64,000 nucleotides of DNA from Vreelandella halophila (GTDB lineage Bacteria > Pseudomonadota > Gammaproteobacteria > Pseudomonadales > Oleiphilaceae): assembly GCF_019903425.1 (NCBI RefSeq), contig NZ_JACHUZ010000012.1, positions 279,404 to 343,403 on the forward strand, read 5' to 3'. Position 1 is the stretch's first letter, and each line of letters begins with the position of its first letter. The notes beneath the pieces are model-generated. The model was not told where the DNA came from and did no database searches. It worked only from the letters and a program-made list of their open reading frames with translations. Position numbers and translations under genes: made by a program. Shown here one piece after another: positions 26,565 to 36,320 of this stretch.

Positions 26565-28337
26565 ATGGACTGGGAAGCGGCGTTCACCCTGGCCACACTG
26601 GTCACGGTTCTGGGCACCCTGATCTTCACCCGGCTCTCCGCCGACCTGGTGCTGATGACGGCCATGGCCGTCATGCTGATCCTTGGCATCCTGTCCCCGG
26701 CCGAGGCTCTGGCCGGCTTCTCGAACCCCGGCGTGATCACCATCGCCACCCTCTACGTGGTCGCCGCCGGGCTCAAGGAGACCGGCGCTATCCAGTGGCT
26801 GGCCCGCCACCTCCTGGGCCACCCGAAGGGCACGTGGCGAGCCCAGGCACGGTTGGTGGTACCAACCGGCCTGATGAGCGCCTTCATGAACAACACCGCC
26901 GTGGTGGCCATGTTCATCCCGGCGGTCCAGGATTGGGCCCAGCGGCTGGGCATTCCCGCCTCCCGGCTGCTGCTGCCGTTGAGCTATGCCGCCATCCTGG
27001 GCGGCACCTGTACTCTGATCGGCACCAGCACCAACCTGGTGGTGGACGGGCTGCTGCAGTCCCGCCTCGACATCCAGCTGGGCCTTTTTGAACTGGCCTG
27101 GGTGGGGGTGCCACTGCTGCTGATCGGTGGCACCTTCCTGGTCCTGTTCGCCGACCGTATGCTGCCGGACCGCGGCGGCGTCACCGAGGACCTGGACGCC
27201 GTGCGCGAATACGGCGTGGAAGTGGAAGTGGACGAGAAAGGCCCGCTCACAGGCAAAACCGTTGCCGAGGCTGGCCTGCGCGCCCTGAACTACGGGTACC
27301 TAACGGAGATTGAGCGCGATGGCCATCTGATCTCACCGGTGGAACCAGACCGGGACCTGCAGGGCGGAGACCGGCTCTATTTCGTGGGGGCTCCGGAATG
27401 CGCCAGCGAACTGCGCCGCATCCAGGGCCTGAAGCCGGCCAACGCCAATGTGCAGAAGCTGGAGCTGGCCAACCACCAGCGCTGCCTGGTGGAAGTGGTC
27501 CTCGGCCAGGAATTCGCCGGGCTCGGGCAGACCGTGCGCGAAAGCCGCTTCCGCTCCCGGTTCAACGCGGCCATTCTGTCCGTCTCCCGTGAGGGTAAGC
27601 GCGTTTCGGGCAAGCTCGGCGACATCCGATTGCGCATGGGGGATACCCTGCTTCTGGAAGCCAGCCATGAGTTCGTGGAGCAGTACCGCTTCCGCCGCGA
27701 CTTCCTGCTGGTCAGCGCCCTCAACGATTCCACACCGCCGGACTTCAGCCGTGCGCCGGCGGCTCTGGGCATCCTTGCCGGCATGGTGGCCTTCAGTGCC
27801 AGCGGCCTGCTCAGCATCATGGAAGCCGCCTTCCTTGCCGGCGGCTCCATGATCCTTTTCGGCTGCACCAGCGCCTCCCGGGCAAGGCGCAGCCTGGACC
27901 TGCCGGTGCTGGTGATCATCGCCTCGTCCTTTGCCCTGGGCAACGCCATGGACCAGACCGGTGCGGCCCAGTGGGTGGCCGGCAGCCTGCTTGGTAACAG
28001 TGAGATGTCGCCCTGGTTGGCCCTGGCCATCATCTACCTGCTGACCGCCCTGTTCACCGAGGTCATCACCAACAATGCCGCCGCTGTGCTCATGTTCCCC
28101 ATCGCCCTGGCGATCTCCGAGCAGCTCGGGGTCAACTTCCTGCCCTTCGCCATCGCGGTGATGTTCGCCGCCAGTGCCAGCTTCATCACGCCGCTGGGCT
28201 ATCAGACCAACCTCATGGTCTATGGACCGGGCCGCTACCGGTTCACGGACTACATGCGCATGGGGGTGCCGCTGAGTCTGCTGGTGGCCGCCACCGTCAT
28301 CACACTGATTCCCCAGATCTGGAGCTTCCAAGGGTAA
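26565..28337 (+). CDS. SLC13/DASS-type transporter with two TrkA-C domains, probable sulfate importer
   Basis: Membrane protein of 590 residues. A first hydrophobic half (1-200) and a second (400-590) flank two soluble TrkA-C (RCK-C) domains at about 210-390. The motifs TGLMSAFMNNTAVVAMFIPA (about 105-124) and TEVITNNAAAVLMFPIALA are the paired hairpin signatures of the divalent-anion/sodium symporter fold, and GTCTLIGTSTNLVVDGL is typical of sulfate-type members. It follows cysC by five bases, so sulfate uptake coupled to activation is the best reading. Transport of another anion cannot be excluded. Confidence 0.8.
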   Translation: MDWEAAFTLATLVTVLGTLIFTRLSADLVLMTAMAVMLILGILSPAEALAGFSNPGVITIATLYVVAAGLKETGAIQWLARHLLGHPKGTWRAQARLVVPTGLMSAFMNNTAVVAMFIPAVQDWAQRLGIPASRLLLPLSYAAILGGTCTLIGTSTNLVVDGLLQSRLDIQLGLFELAWVGVPLLLIGGTFLVLFADRMLPDRGGVTEDLDAVREYGVEVEVDEKGPLTGKTVAEAGLRALNYGYLTEIERDGHLISPVEPDRDLQGGDRLYFVGAPECASELRRIQGLKPANANVQKLELANHQRCLVEVVLGQEFAGLGQTVRESRFRSRFNAAILSVSREGKRVSGKLGDIRLRMGDTLLLEASHEFVEQYRFRRDFLLVSALNDSTPPDFSRAPAALGILAGMVAFSASGLLSIMEAAFLAGGSMILFGCTSASRARRSLDLPVLVIIASSFALGNAMDQTGAAQWVAGSLLGNSEMSPWLALAIIYLLTALFTEVITNNAAAVLMFPIALAISEQLGVNFLPFAIAVMFAASASFITPLGYQTNLMVYGPGRYRFTDYMRMGVPLSLLVAATVITLIPQIWSFQG

Positions 28338-28343
28338 CGCCGC

Positions 28344-29531
28344 CTACCCTCGATCCCGGTAGGCGAAGCGCCGCCACAGCCATTCGGCGGGGCCAGTGCG
28401 CCAGCGCCGCAACCACAGTGGCGCGACCACCAGAAGCACCAGCCAGACCGCCAGAATGAACTGCAGCTGTACCAGCCGGGGCGTGGCCTCAAAGCGTCCT
28501 CCGGTGTAGAAGAACGCCGTCCCCAGCACCGAACACAGCAGATAGGCGCTGAGCGCCAGCTTGCCCAGTGACTTCACGCGCTCCAGAAGCCCCTGGAACA
28601 GACCGCGCTGGAGCGCCAGCATCACCAGGGAGGCCCAGCCCAGTGCCACCAGGGGGCCGCCCCAGATGTTGAACTGACGGCCGGCGTAAAGTGACTCTGC
28701 CATGCGCCATTCATGGGTCATATTGTAGAGTACCCCCCACTGGCACAGCGGAATGCCGATGCCAAACCCGAGCAGCGCCAGCCGCCGGTAGGGCGACTCT
28801 GGCCATTGCCCGGAAAAGAAACCGCCCCGATAGAGCGCCATGCCCACCAGCATGAGCGCCAGCGCCCGCCAGCCCGATTCGGTCAGCAGCATGCTCGGCC
28901 AGCTTTCGACAAATACCATGAGCCGATGCTCCAACTGGGCAAGCCAGCCGCCCCGGTAAGCCTCAATCTCCTGCTGGACGAGCGAGGAATCCGCAGTCCA
29001 GAACTGCTGCCTGAAGGCCTCATACTCTTCGGCCGGAATCCAGTTGAGCATGCCGGTCATCAGTAGCGCGAACCCGAAAGGCACGAGATAGAACAGCAGC
29101 GCCCAGCCCAGCAGCCGGGTCGGCGGCAGGTTCCGGAAACGCGCGGCGACCAGCCCAACCACGGCGTACAGCAGCAGGATGTCGCCGTACCAGATGAAGA
29201 CCAGGTGCCCCAGCCCGATGAGCGCCAGCGCCCCCATACGCCGCCGCAGCACCCGGCCCACCTGGAACCCTTCAGCGCTGAGCCGCTCTCCCTGGATCAC
29301 CAGCCCAGCCCCGAAAAGCGCGGCCAGAAGCGGCATGAAGCTGTATTCGAACAGCAGATGGGAAACGAACCAGACCCAGAACTCCGCCCCCTCGAAGCCA
29401 CCCATAACTCCGGGGTTGAGCTGGGCGGTGGAGACTTCGGCAAAGGCCCGAACGTTGATCACGAGGATACCCAGTATGGCGAATCCACGCAGTATATCGA
29501 GGCTGGCTAGGCGTTCCGGGCGTTGGGACAT
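28344..29531 (-). CDS. DUF418-family membrane protein
   Basis: Integral membrane protein of 395 residues with about ten hydrophobic segments. The N-terminal RLASLDILRGFAILGILVIN and the C-terminal region from GRFEATPRLVQLQFILAVWL on identify the DUF418 (YeiB-like) family, related to membrane acyltransferase-like proteins. A role in carrying or modifying envelope molecules has been suggested for the family but not shown. I use ATG 29531; a GTG eight codons earlier is possible. It converges on the sulfate carrier gene with only six bases between stops. Confidence 0.8.
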   Translation of the reverse strand: MSQRPERLASLDILRGFAILGILVINVRAFAEVSTAQLNPGVMGGFEGAEFWVWFVSHLLFEYSFMPLLAALFGAGLVIQGERLSAEGFQVGRVLRRRMGALALIGLGHLVFIWYGDILLLYAVVGLVAARFRNLPPTRLLGWALLFYLVPFGFALLMTGMLNWIPAEEYEAFRQQFWTADSSLVQQEIEAYRGGWLAQLEHRLMVFVESWPSMLLTESGWRALALMLVGMALYRGGFFSGQWPESPYRRLALLGFGIGIPLCQWGVLYNMTHEWRMAESLYAGRQFNIWGGPLVALGWASLVMLALQRGLFQGLLERVKSLGKLALSAYLLCSVLGTAFFYTGGRFEATPRLVQLQFILAVWLVLLVVAPLWLRRWRTGPAEWLWRRFAYRDRG

Positions 29532-29604
29532 GCCCCAATTCTGATGCGCGCGCACCCGCTGTCAAATATTTCCCGCTCGGGACAGTATCGGGTACCCTTC
29601 CTGC

Positions 29605-30366
29605 ATGCTGCTCACCAAAATCATCGCCGCCCTGCTCAGCCCCCTGCCCCTGGTTGGACTCATCCTGCTGGTGGCATGGGGCCTGCGCCTCCTGAAACGG
29701 ACCCGGCTGGCCGTTACGGCGGCCTGCATGGCCGGCATCCTATTCCTGATATTCTCCGTCGAGCCCCTGGCCCGCTGGCTGATCCTGCCCCTGGAGTCCC
29801 GCTACGAGCCCATCACCCAGCCGCAGGCTTTCAGCAATGTCCGCTGGATACTGGTGCTGGGCTCCAGTGCCTCGGACGACGCGGATGCCCCCCCCACCAC
29901 CCGTCTCAGTGGCATCGCCAGTCTCCGCCTGGCGGAAGGGCTGCGACTGCAGAACGCACTCCCGGAAAGCACCCTAATCCTCTCCGGGGGCAGCGTCTTC
30001 GGGGATGCGCCCAGTGCAACGGTCATGAGCCGGGCGGCGATCGAGATGGGCGCGGACTCGGAGCGCCTGCGCATTCACCCCAATCCAATGAACACTCGCC
30101 AAGAGGCCGAGTTCATGCGGGAGGCGGTCGGTGAGTCGCCTTTCCTGCTGGTCACTTCAGCCTCGCACATGCCCAGGGCCATGATGCTCAACCGCAAGGC
30201 GGGCCTGAACCCCATCCCCGCACCCACCGCCCGCCGCGCCGCGGGCACCGCCCTGAAGTCCGATCCTTCCTTCTGGTTACCCTCCGCGGGCGCCCTCGAG
30301 ATGAGCGAACGGGCAATCCACGAGTACCTCGGTATTGCCTGGGCCTGGCTTGGTGGTCATATCTGA
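29605..30366 (+). CDS. YdcF/ElyC-family (DUF218) envelope protein
   Basis: Protein of 253 residues with two N-terminal hydrophobic segments (about 5-25 and 35-57), then a DUF218 domain. WILVLGSSASDDADAPPTTR, RLAEGLRLQN, LILSGGS, MNTRQEAEFMREAV and LVTSASHMPRAMMLNRKAG are conserved motifs of the SanA/YdcF/ElyC group. E. coli ElyC, of similar layout, influences the lipid carrier used for peptidoglycan and enterobacterial common antigen. This gene lies directly upstream of a DUF3047 gene, one base apart, probably co-transcribed. Confidence 0.82.
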   Translation: MLLTKIIAALLSPLPLVGLILLVAWGLRLLKRTRLAVTAACMAGILFLIFSVEPLARWLILPLESRYEPITQPQAFSNVRWILVLGSSASDDADAPPTTRLSGIASLRLAEGLRLQNALPESTLILSGGSVFGDAPSATVMSRAAIEMGADSERLRIHPNPMNTRQEAEFMREAVGESPFLLVTSASHMPRAMMLNRKAGLNPIPAPTARRAAGTALKSDPSFWLPSAGALEMSERAIHEYLGIAWAWLGGHI

Positions 30367-30367
30367 A

Positions 30368-31027
30368 ATGCCCGCCCCTCGTGCCAAGGCGCTGGCTCTT
30401 CTGGGGCTCTGTGTCCTCAGTGCCCACAGTCTGGCCGAGCGCGTTTTCCCGCCCGAAGCCATCGCCGAGTGGGAGCACCACAGCTTCACCGGCGAGACAG
30501 ACTACGAGCTGGTCACCGTTGATGGCCGCAAGGCCGTCCGCGCCACCTGCAGCGGCGACTCCGCATCAGGGCTGTACCTGGAGGAACCCATTGACCTCAG
30601 CGAGACGCGCATCATCGAGTGGCGCTGGCGGGTGGACTCCGTCTACAGCGATATCGACGAGCAAACCCAGGAAGGCGACGATTTCCCAGCCCGCATCTAC
30701 GCTGTCCACAAACCCACCTGGCTGCGCTGGAAGACACGGGCCCTCAACTACGTCTGGGCCAGCGGGGAGCCGGAAGGCAGCAGCTGGCAGAACCCCTTCC
30801 AGTCACGGGCCCGGATGGTGGCGGTGAACTCGGGGCCGCCCGAGGACGGTGCCAAATGGCAGACCGTCACCCGGGACCTGCGGGAAGACTTCAGGCGCCA
30901 CCACGGCGAGGTACCGGAAGAGCTCACGGCCCTGGCCATCATGACCGACTGCGACAACCACGGAGGCAGCACCCGCGCCTGGTATGGGCGGATCCGCCTG
31001 AGGTCGGGCTCTGCCGCTGACCGATAG
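30368..31027 (+). CDS. DUF3047-family exported protein
   Basis: Protein of 219 residues with a cleavable signal peptide (MPAPRAKALALLGLCVLSAHSLA). Conserved DUF3047 features include RIIEWRWRVD (about 76-85), GDDFPARIYAV and NYVWAS, and near the C-terminus MTDCDNHGGSTRAWYG. The function of the family is unknown; the fold is predicted to be a beta sandwich in the periplasm. ATG 30368 lies just past the stop of the DUF218 gene. The gene ends directly against secB, which is on the other strand. Confidence 0.8.
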   Translation: MPAPRAKALALLGLCVLSAHSLAERVFPPEAIAEWEHHSFTGETDYELVTVDGRKAVRATCSGDSASGLYLEEPIDLSETRIIEWRWRVDSVYSDIDEQTQEGDDFPARIYAVHKPTWLRWKTRALNYVWASGEPEGSSWQNPFQSRARMVAVNSGPPEDGAKWQTVTRDLREDFRRHHGEVPEELTALAIMTDCDNHGGSTRAWYGRIRLRSGSAADR

Positions 31028-31540
31028 TCAGTGGTTCTGCTGCTCCGCTTCGCCGGCCTGTTCCTGGCGGCGGCGTTCCAGCGCCTGCTGGTAGATGGCG
31101 TCGAAGTTGACCGGCGCCAGCATCAGGGGCGGGAAGCTGCCCTTGGTCACCAGCGTATCCACGGACTCCCGGGCATAGGGGAAGAGCACGTTGGGGCAGT
31201 AGGCGCCCAGCATCTGGCCCTGGCGGCTTTCGTCGAAATTGCGCACCACGAAGATGCCAGCCTGCTGTACTTCCACGATGTAGGCAGTCTTCTCGCCGAT
31301 CTTCGCCGTCAGCGTCAGCTGCAGCACCACTTCATACTGGCCTTCCCCCAGCGCGGTATGGCTGGTATTGAGGTCCATGGTGACCTCTGGCTTCCATTGC
31401 TCCTGGAAGATGGTCGGCGTGTTGGGTGACTCGAAAGAGCTGTCCTTGATGTAGACGCGCTGAAGCGCGAACTGCGGCTGGTTCTCGTCGCCCTGCTGGC
31501 CGCCCGCGGCGCCAGCCTGTGTATCATTGTTCTCGGCCAT
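31028..31540 (-). CDS. secB: Protein-export chaperone SecB
   Basis: Cytosolic chaperone, active as a tetramer, that keeps precursors unfolded and passes them to SecA. The 170-residue sequence has FALQRVYIKDSSFESPNTP (about 22-40), EVVLQLTLTAKI, QAGIFVVRN and CPNVLFPYARESVDTLVTKG (about 114-133), diagnostic of SecB. ATG 31540 follows AGGAATAACGCA; the longer frame is unsupported. Its Gln-rich N- and C-terminal tails are normal. It lies next to a rhodanese gene as in E. coli yibN-grxC-secB, but grxC is missing between them here. Confidence 0.94.
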   Translation of the reverse strand: MAENNDTQAGAAGGQQGDENQPQFALQRVYIKDSSFESPNTPTIFQEQWKPEVTMDLNTSHTALGEGQYEVVLQLTLTAKIGEKTAYIVEVQQAGIFVVRNFDESRQGQMLGAYCPNVLFPYARESVDTLVTKGSFPPLMLAPVNFDAIYQQALERRRQEQAGEAEQQNH

Positions 31541-31609
31541 TGCGTTATTCCTATCTAGTGTTACTGCTGCACGGGCCGGCAACCCCGGCCCGCCGCGTCA
31601 CCGGCGCAT

Positions 31610-32026
31610 TCACTTGGTGACCGGGAGGTTGGCGTTACGCCACTCCATCATGCCGCCGGTCAGCCGTGCCAACTGGAGCTCCTCACGGTTGGGAACCTCC
31701 TTCACGGCCATGCCTGAATGCTGGCCCGCCTTGTCCACGAGGATAATCAGTTTGTCCTTGTGTTTCCGGAGCTGGTTCCCACTTTCCTTAAGCTTCGCCA
31801 TGGGAATATGCTCCGCGCCACGGATATGGCCCTCGGAAAACTCTTTCTTCTCACGGACATCGACCACCACGGCCTCGTCACGGTTAAGCATGAGAACCGC
31901 CTCCTGCGGCCCTACCTTGCGCCCGGCCCGGCTGCTTTCCACCCAGAAAAGCGCCAGCAGCAGCGCAAAGAAGGCACTGACCAGCATCCAGTGATTGACG
32001 ACAAACTCAAATAGCTGTTGGATCAT
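31610..32026 (-). CDS. Membrane-anchored rhodanese-like protein (YibN type) lacking the catalytic cysteine
   Basis: Protein of 138 residues. One transmembrane segment (about 10-32) is followed by a rhodanese domain with [20 protein letters not shown] (about 56-75) and [14 protein letters not shown]. Where YibN carries its active-site Cys, this protein reads [12 protein letters not shown], and it contains no cysteine at all, so it cannot be a sulfurtransferase in the usual way. Position beside secB and divergent from gpmI matches yibN of E. coli. I start at 32026 because it aligns with the YibN N-terminus; an upstream ATG at 32053 is possible. Confidence 0.82.
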   Translation of the reverse strand: MIQQLFEFVVNHWMLVSAFFALLLALFWVESSRAGRKVGPQEAVLMLNRDEAVVVDVREKKEFSEGHIRGAEHIPMAKLKESGNQLRKHKDKLIILVDKAGQHSGMAVKEVPNREELQLARLTGGMMEWRNANLPVTK

Positions 32027-32180
32027 TCTCCGCCACACCTGTGTCCGGGCCATAACGGCCCTGTTCGTTCAGCGGCGATTATACACAGGGCCCGGCAGCG
32101 ACGACAGGTGCGCCAATGGCCGGGGCACCCGTAATCAGGTTAGAATCAGACCCTTTCGAGGCAACCCGGAACCCGAACAC

Positions 32181-33731
32181 ATGAGTGACAGACCTCAGAC
32201 AACCGCGCTCATCATCATGGACGGCTGGGGCCAGCGTGAGCCCACCGATGACAACGCCGTCAGCCTTGCCCATACCCCGGTCTGGGATCGGCTCTGGGCG
32301 GAATGCCCGCGCACGCTGCTCAATACCAGCGGCCTGGCGGTGGGCCTGCCCGAAGGCCAGATGGGCAACTCCGAGGTCGGCCATATGAACCTGGGCGCCG
32401 GCCGCGTTGTCTACCAGAGTCTCACCCGCATCAGCCGTGACATCGAGAACGGTACCCTGGCGGAGAACCCGGTGCTCGGCGGCGCCATCCGCAGCGCCAT
32501 CGCGGCCGACGGGGCTGTTCACGTGATCGGCCTGCTCTCGCCCGGCGGCGTTCACAGCCACGAAGAGCACCTGTTCGCCGCCTGCCGCATGGCCATGGAA
32601 CAGGGCGCGCGCTACGTCTATATCCATGCCTTCCTGGACGGTCGCGATACACCGCCGCGCAGCGCCCGCGAATCCCTGGAAAAGGCGGATCGGCTGCTGT
32701 GCGAAGCGGGCGTCGGTCGCGTGGCCTCCGTCGTCGGCCGTTACTTCGCCATGGACCGGGACAACAACTGGGACCGCATCGAAAAAGCCTACAACCTGCT
32801 CACCCTGGGCGAGGCGGAGCACCGTTTCGACTCTGCGGTTGCCGCGCTGGAAGCCGCCTACGAGCGGGGTGAAGACGACGAATTCGTAGCGGCCAGTGTA
32901 ATTGCCGCGGAAGACGAATCCCCGGTCACCATCGATGATGGCGATGCGGTCCTGTTCATGAACTTCCGCGCCGACCGTGCCCGCCAGCTGGCGCACGCCT
33001 TCGTGGACCAGGACTTCACTGGGTTCAACCGCCGCAGCGAACCGCGCCTGTCCGACTTCGTCATGCTTACGGAATACGAGGCCAACCTGGACACCAGCTG
33101 CGCCTATCCGCCCGAGTCCCTGCCCAACATGCTGGGCGAATACGCCAGCAACCAGGGCCTGAAGCAGCTGCGCATAGCGGAGACGGAGAAATACGCCCAC
33201 GTCACCTTCTTCTTCAACGGCGGCCGCGAGGAACCCTTCCCGGGCGAGGACCGTATCCTGGTGCCCTCCCCCAAGGTGGCCACCTATGACATGCAGCCGG
33301 AAATGAGTGCCCCGGAAGTCACGGACCGGCTGGTCGAGGCCATCAACAGCGGCCAGTACGACCTGGTGATCTGCAACTACGCCAACGGCGACATGGTCGG
33401 GCACACCGGCAGCATCGAGGCGGCAAGCAAGGCGGCCGAAGCGGTGGATGAAAGCGTCGGGCGGGTACTGGAAGCCCTGAAGGCCAATGGCGGCCAGGCC
33501 CTGGTGACCGCCGACCACGGCAACTGCGAACAGATGCGCGACCCGGGAACCGGCCAGCCGCACACAGCCCATACCACCCTGCCCGTGCCGCTGGTATATG
33601 TCGGTGACCGGAAGATCAGCCTGCGTGATGGGGGTGCGCTGTGCGACATAGCCCCGTCGCTGCTGAACCTTCTGGACCAGCAGCAGCCCGCAGAAATGAC
33701 CGGCCAGACGCTGATCCAGCCCGGAGCCTGA
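32181..33731 (+). CDS. gpmI: 2,3-bisphosphoglycerate-independent phosphoglycerate mutase
   Basis: Glycolytic enzyme interconverting 3- and 2-phosphoglycerate with two Mn ions, 516 residues. It begins [20 protein letters not shown], with the active-site serine in [17 protein letters not shown] (about 57-73). [41 protein letters not shown] and [11 protein letters not shown] follow. The start ATG 32181 gives the usual length. It heads a plus-strand run gpmI-envC-ctpA-yibQ, as in E. coli gpmM-envC-yibQ with a protease gene added. Confidence 0.95.
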   Translation: MSDRPQTTALIIMDGWGQREPTDDNAVSLAHTPVWDRLWAECPRTLLNTSGLAVGLPEGQMGNSEVGHMNLGAGRVVYQSLTRISRDIENGTLAENPVLGGAIRSAIAADGAVHVIGLLSPGGVHSHEEHLFAACRMAMEQGARYVYIHAFLDGRDTPPRSARESLEKADRLLCEAGVGRVASVVGRYFAMDRDNNWDRIEKAYNLLTLGEAEHRFDSAVAALEAAYERGEDDEFVAASVIAAEDESPVTIDDGDAVLFMNFRADRARQLAHAFVDQDFTGFNRRSEPRLSDFVMLTEYEANLDTSCAYPPESLPNMLGEYASNQGLKQLRIAETEKYAHVTFFFNGGREEPFPGEDRILVPSPKVATYDMQPEMSAPEVTDRLVEAINSGQYDLVICNYANGDMVGHTGSIEAASKAAEAVDESVGRVLEALKANGGQALVTADHGNCEQMRDPGTGQPHTAHTTLPVPLVYVGDRKISLRDGGALCDIAPSLLNLLDQQQPAEMTGQTLIQPGA

Positions 33732-33732
33732 G

Positions 33733-34869
33733 ATGCGCCGCGTCGTTCTGGCGATGCTGCTCGGGACGGCGCTCGCGGCTCCGGCACAGGAGGATGAGCA
33801 GGCTGCCCGCGAGCGCCTGGATGAGGTCAAACAGGCCATCGAGTCCGTATCCCGCTGGCTCGAGGATGCCCGCGCCGACGAGGATGCCCACCTGACCCGT
33901 CTGCGGGAGGCCGAGGAGGCCGTCGCGCGCAGCCAGCAACGCCTCAACGAGCTCAACTCGGAGATAGCCGGGCTGGATGATGAGCTTGCGGAACTGGAAC
34001 AGCGCAACCAGGAGCTGGAAGCAGAAGCCGAGCGCGGCCGGGAAACTCTCAGGGAAGTCGTCCGTTCCGCCTGGCGCCAGGGCGACCAGGCTGCCCTGCG
34101 GCTGTTCCTTTCCCAGCAGGACCCCGGCGAGGCCGCACGTCTGCTGGAGTGGCACCAGCGCCTGGGCAATTACACCCGCCAGCAGCTGGCGGACCTGGCG
34201 GATACCATGGAGGCGCTTGAGCGCAACCGGAAGGAGACGCAGGCAACGCGCGAACAGCTGGCTTCAAAGCGCGAGCAGGCCCGCGAGCAGCGCGATGAGC
34301 TGCAGCAGCGCCGCAAAGAGCGCGGGCAGCGCCTGGCGGAACTGCGCCAGCGCATCAGTGAGCGCGAAAACCGTCTGGCCTCCCTGCGCGAGGACCGTGA
34401 GCGGCTTGAGGAACTCCTGGAGGAAATGGCAGCGTCCATCTCAAACATCGAAGCCCCGGAGGATGTCCGGCCATTTTCCGAACTGCGTGCTAGACTGCCG
34501 TGGCCACTGGAAGGAACCGTCAGCAACCACTTCGGGGATGCGGTCGGTAACAGTGGCATGCAGGCCAATGGCATCCGCATCCGCGCGGACAAGGGCACGC
34601 CCGTAACAGCCGTCCACTACGGTCGCGTTGTCTTCGCCAACTGGTTGCGCGGGTTCGGTCTCATGATCATCATAGATCATGGCGACGGCTTCATGAGCCT
34701 GTACGGAAACAACGATACCCTGAGCCATTCGGCCGGGGAATGGGTACAGGCCGGCGAGACCATCGCCCGCACCGGCAACAGTGGCGGGCGTTCCCAGTCT
34801 GGTCTTTACTTTGAGATACGCCATAACGGCCAGCCGGAAAATCCCGAAGCCTGGCTCGAAAAGCACTGA
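33733..34869 (+). CDS. envC: Murein hydrolase activator EnvC
   Basis: Periplasmic protein of 378 residues. A signal peptide (MRRVVLAMLLGTALAAPAQ) is followed by a long coiled coil of Glu/Arg/Gln-rich heptads (about 20-240) and a C-terminal LytM domain (about 255-375). The LytM domain is degenerate: GIRIRADKGTPVTAVHYGRV lacks the HxGxD zinc ligands, as known for EnvC, which activates the amidases AmiA/AmiB rather than cutting murein itself. It starts one base after gpmI ends. In E. coli it is recruited to the division site by FtsEX. Confidence 0.9.
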   Translation: MRRVVLAMLLGTALAAPAQEDEQAARERLDEVKQAIESVSRWLEDARADEDAHLTRLREAEEAVARSQQRLNELNSEIAGLDDELAELEQRNQELEAEAERGRETLREVVRSAWRQGDQAALRLFLSQQDPGEAARLLEWHQRLGNYTRQQLADLADTMEALERNRKETQATREQLASKREQAREQRDELQQRRKERGQRLAELRQRISERENRLASLREDRERLEELLEEMAASISNIEAPEDVRPFSELRARLPWPLEGTVSNHFGDAVGNSGMQANGIRIRADKGTPVTAVHYGRVVFANWLRGFGLMIIIDHGDGFMSLYGNNDTLSHSAGEWVQAGETIARTGNSGGRSQSGLYFEIRHNGQPENPEAWLEKH

Positions 34870-34886
34870 ACAGGAACGCAGCGCCC

Positions 34887-36320
34887 ATGCGATACAGCTC
34901 CCGGAACCCCGTCACCACCCTCGCCCTCAGCCTGGCGCTGACGCTGACCGCCCTCCCCGGCGTCGCGGCCGAGCCCATGGAGGGGGATGACGACACCCCC
35001 ACCCGGAACATCGATAAAGAACCGCCCGTGGACGGTCAGACCAGCGAGCTGGAAGTCCAGCTTGCGGACCCGGAGAAACAGCTGCCACTGGACGAACTAC
35101 GCAAGTTCACCGAAGTGTTTGAGCGCATCAAGCGCGGCTACGTTGAGGAGGTCAGCGACAAAGAACTCCTGAACAAGGCCATCGATGGCATGCTTTCGGG
35201 GCTTGATCCCCACTCCGCCTACCTGGAACCCGAGGCCTTCTCCCAGCTGGAGGAAAGCACCTCCGGGGAGTTTGGCGGTCTGGGTATTGAGGTCGGCATG
35301 GAGGATGGCTTTGTCAGGGTCATCGCTCCGATCGATGGCACCCCCGCGCAGGAGGCCGGCATCGAGGCAGGGGATCTGATCATCGAAATCGACGGCGCGC
35401 CGGTGAAAGGCATGAGCCTGGAGGAAGCGGTCAAGGAGATGCGTGGCGAGCCGGGCTCCGAGATCACCCTGAGCATAGGCCGTGACGGAGAGAGCAGCCC
35501 CATTGAGGTGACTATTGAGCGGGCCATTATCGAGGTGGACAGCGTTCGCTCACGCATGCTGGAGCCCGGCTACGGCTATATCCGCATCAGCCAGTTCCAA
35601 CAGAACACCGGCCAGGAGTTCAAGACAGCCTATGAGGCGCTGGTGAAGGAGCACGGCAAAGAGCTGGAGGGCGTGGTGCTCGATCTCCGGAACAACCCTG
35701 GCGGCGTGCTTGAGGCTGCAGTGGACGTGGCGGATTCGCTGATCGATGAGGGGCGGATCGTGTACACCAAGGGCCGGGTCGAGAGCAGCCAGCTGAGCTT
35801 TGAGGCCAGCGCCGGCGGCATTGCCGAAAACGTGCCTATTGTGGCCCTGATCAATTCCGGATCGGCCTCGGCCTCGGAAATCCTTGCCGGCGCGCTCCAG
35901 GACCAGCGCCGTGCCGTGATCATGGGCACCAAGTCCTTCGGCAAGGGCTCGGTTCAGACCGTCATGCCGCTGGGCGACAACCACGGCATCAAGCTCACCA
36001 CGGCACGCTACTACACCCCGGATGGCCGCTCCATTCAGGCCAAGGGCATCGAGCCGGACATCGAAGTACGGCCGGCGGAACTGCGTGATGTGGAATCCGG
36101 CCGTCGGTTCAGCGAGGCAGACCTGCCTGGCCACCTTGAGAACGGCCAGGCCGGGGAGTCGGATGACACCAGCAGCGACGAGAAAGAGGAAGAGGCCCAG
36201 CGCCTGGACTACCAGCTGCGCTCGGCACTGAACCTGCTCAAGGGCATGCGGATCCTCACCCCGGAGCAGGGCAAGGTCCCGGAAGCGGAGTCCGAGGGGG
36301 ACAATGGCGAGGCGGACTGA
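34887..36320 (+). CDS. ctpA: Carboxy-terminal processing protease CtpA (S41)
   Basis: Periplasmic protease of 477 residues with a signal peptide (about 1-28), a PDZ domain (about 120-205, FGGLGIEVGMEDGFVRVIAP) and an S41 catalytic domain. The nucleophile lies in LINSGSASASEILAGALQD (about 322-340) and the lysine base in GTKSFGKGSVQT (about 347-358). The acidic C-terminal tail is disordered-looking. In Pseudomonas, CtpA with the lipoprotein LbcA degrades murein hydrolases, which fits the neighbouring envC. The overlap of its 3' end with yibQ suggests coupling. Confidence 0.92.
   Translation: MRYSSRNPVTTLALSLALTLTALPGVAAEPMEGDDDTPTRNIDKEPPVDGQTSELEVQLADPEKQLPLDELRKFTEVFERIKRGYVEEVSDKELLNKAIDGMLSGLDPHSAYLEPEAFSQLEESTSGEFGGLGIEVGMEDGFVRVIAPIDGTPAQEAGIEAGDLIIEIDGAPVKGMSLEEAVKEMRGEPGSEITLSIGRDGESSPIEVTIERAIIEVDSVRSRMLEPGYGYIRISQFQQNTGQEFKTAYEALVKEHGKELEGVVLDLRNNPGGVLEAAVDVADSLIDEGRIVYTKGRVESSQLSFEASAGGIAENVPIVALINSGSASASEILAGALQDQRRAVIMGTKSFGKGSVQTVMPLGDNHGIKLTTARYYTPDGRSIQAKGIEPDIEVRPAELRDVESGRRFSEADLPGHLENGQAGESDDTSSDEKEEEAQRLDYQLRSALNLLKGMRILTPEQGKVPEAESEGDNGEAD

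Noticed and set aside
32079..34169. A 696-residue minus-strand frame
   Set aside because: It is antisense to gpmI and envC, which are certain; high GC keeps stops rare.
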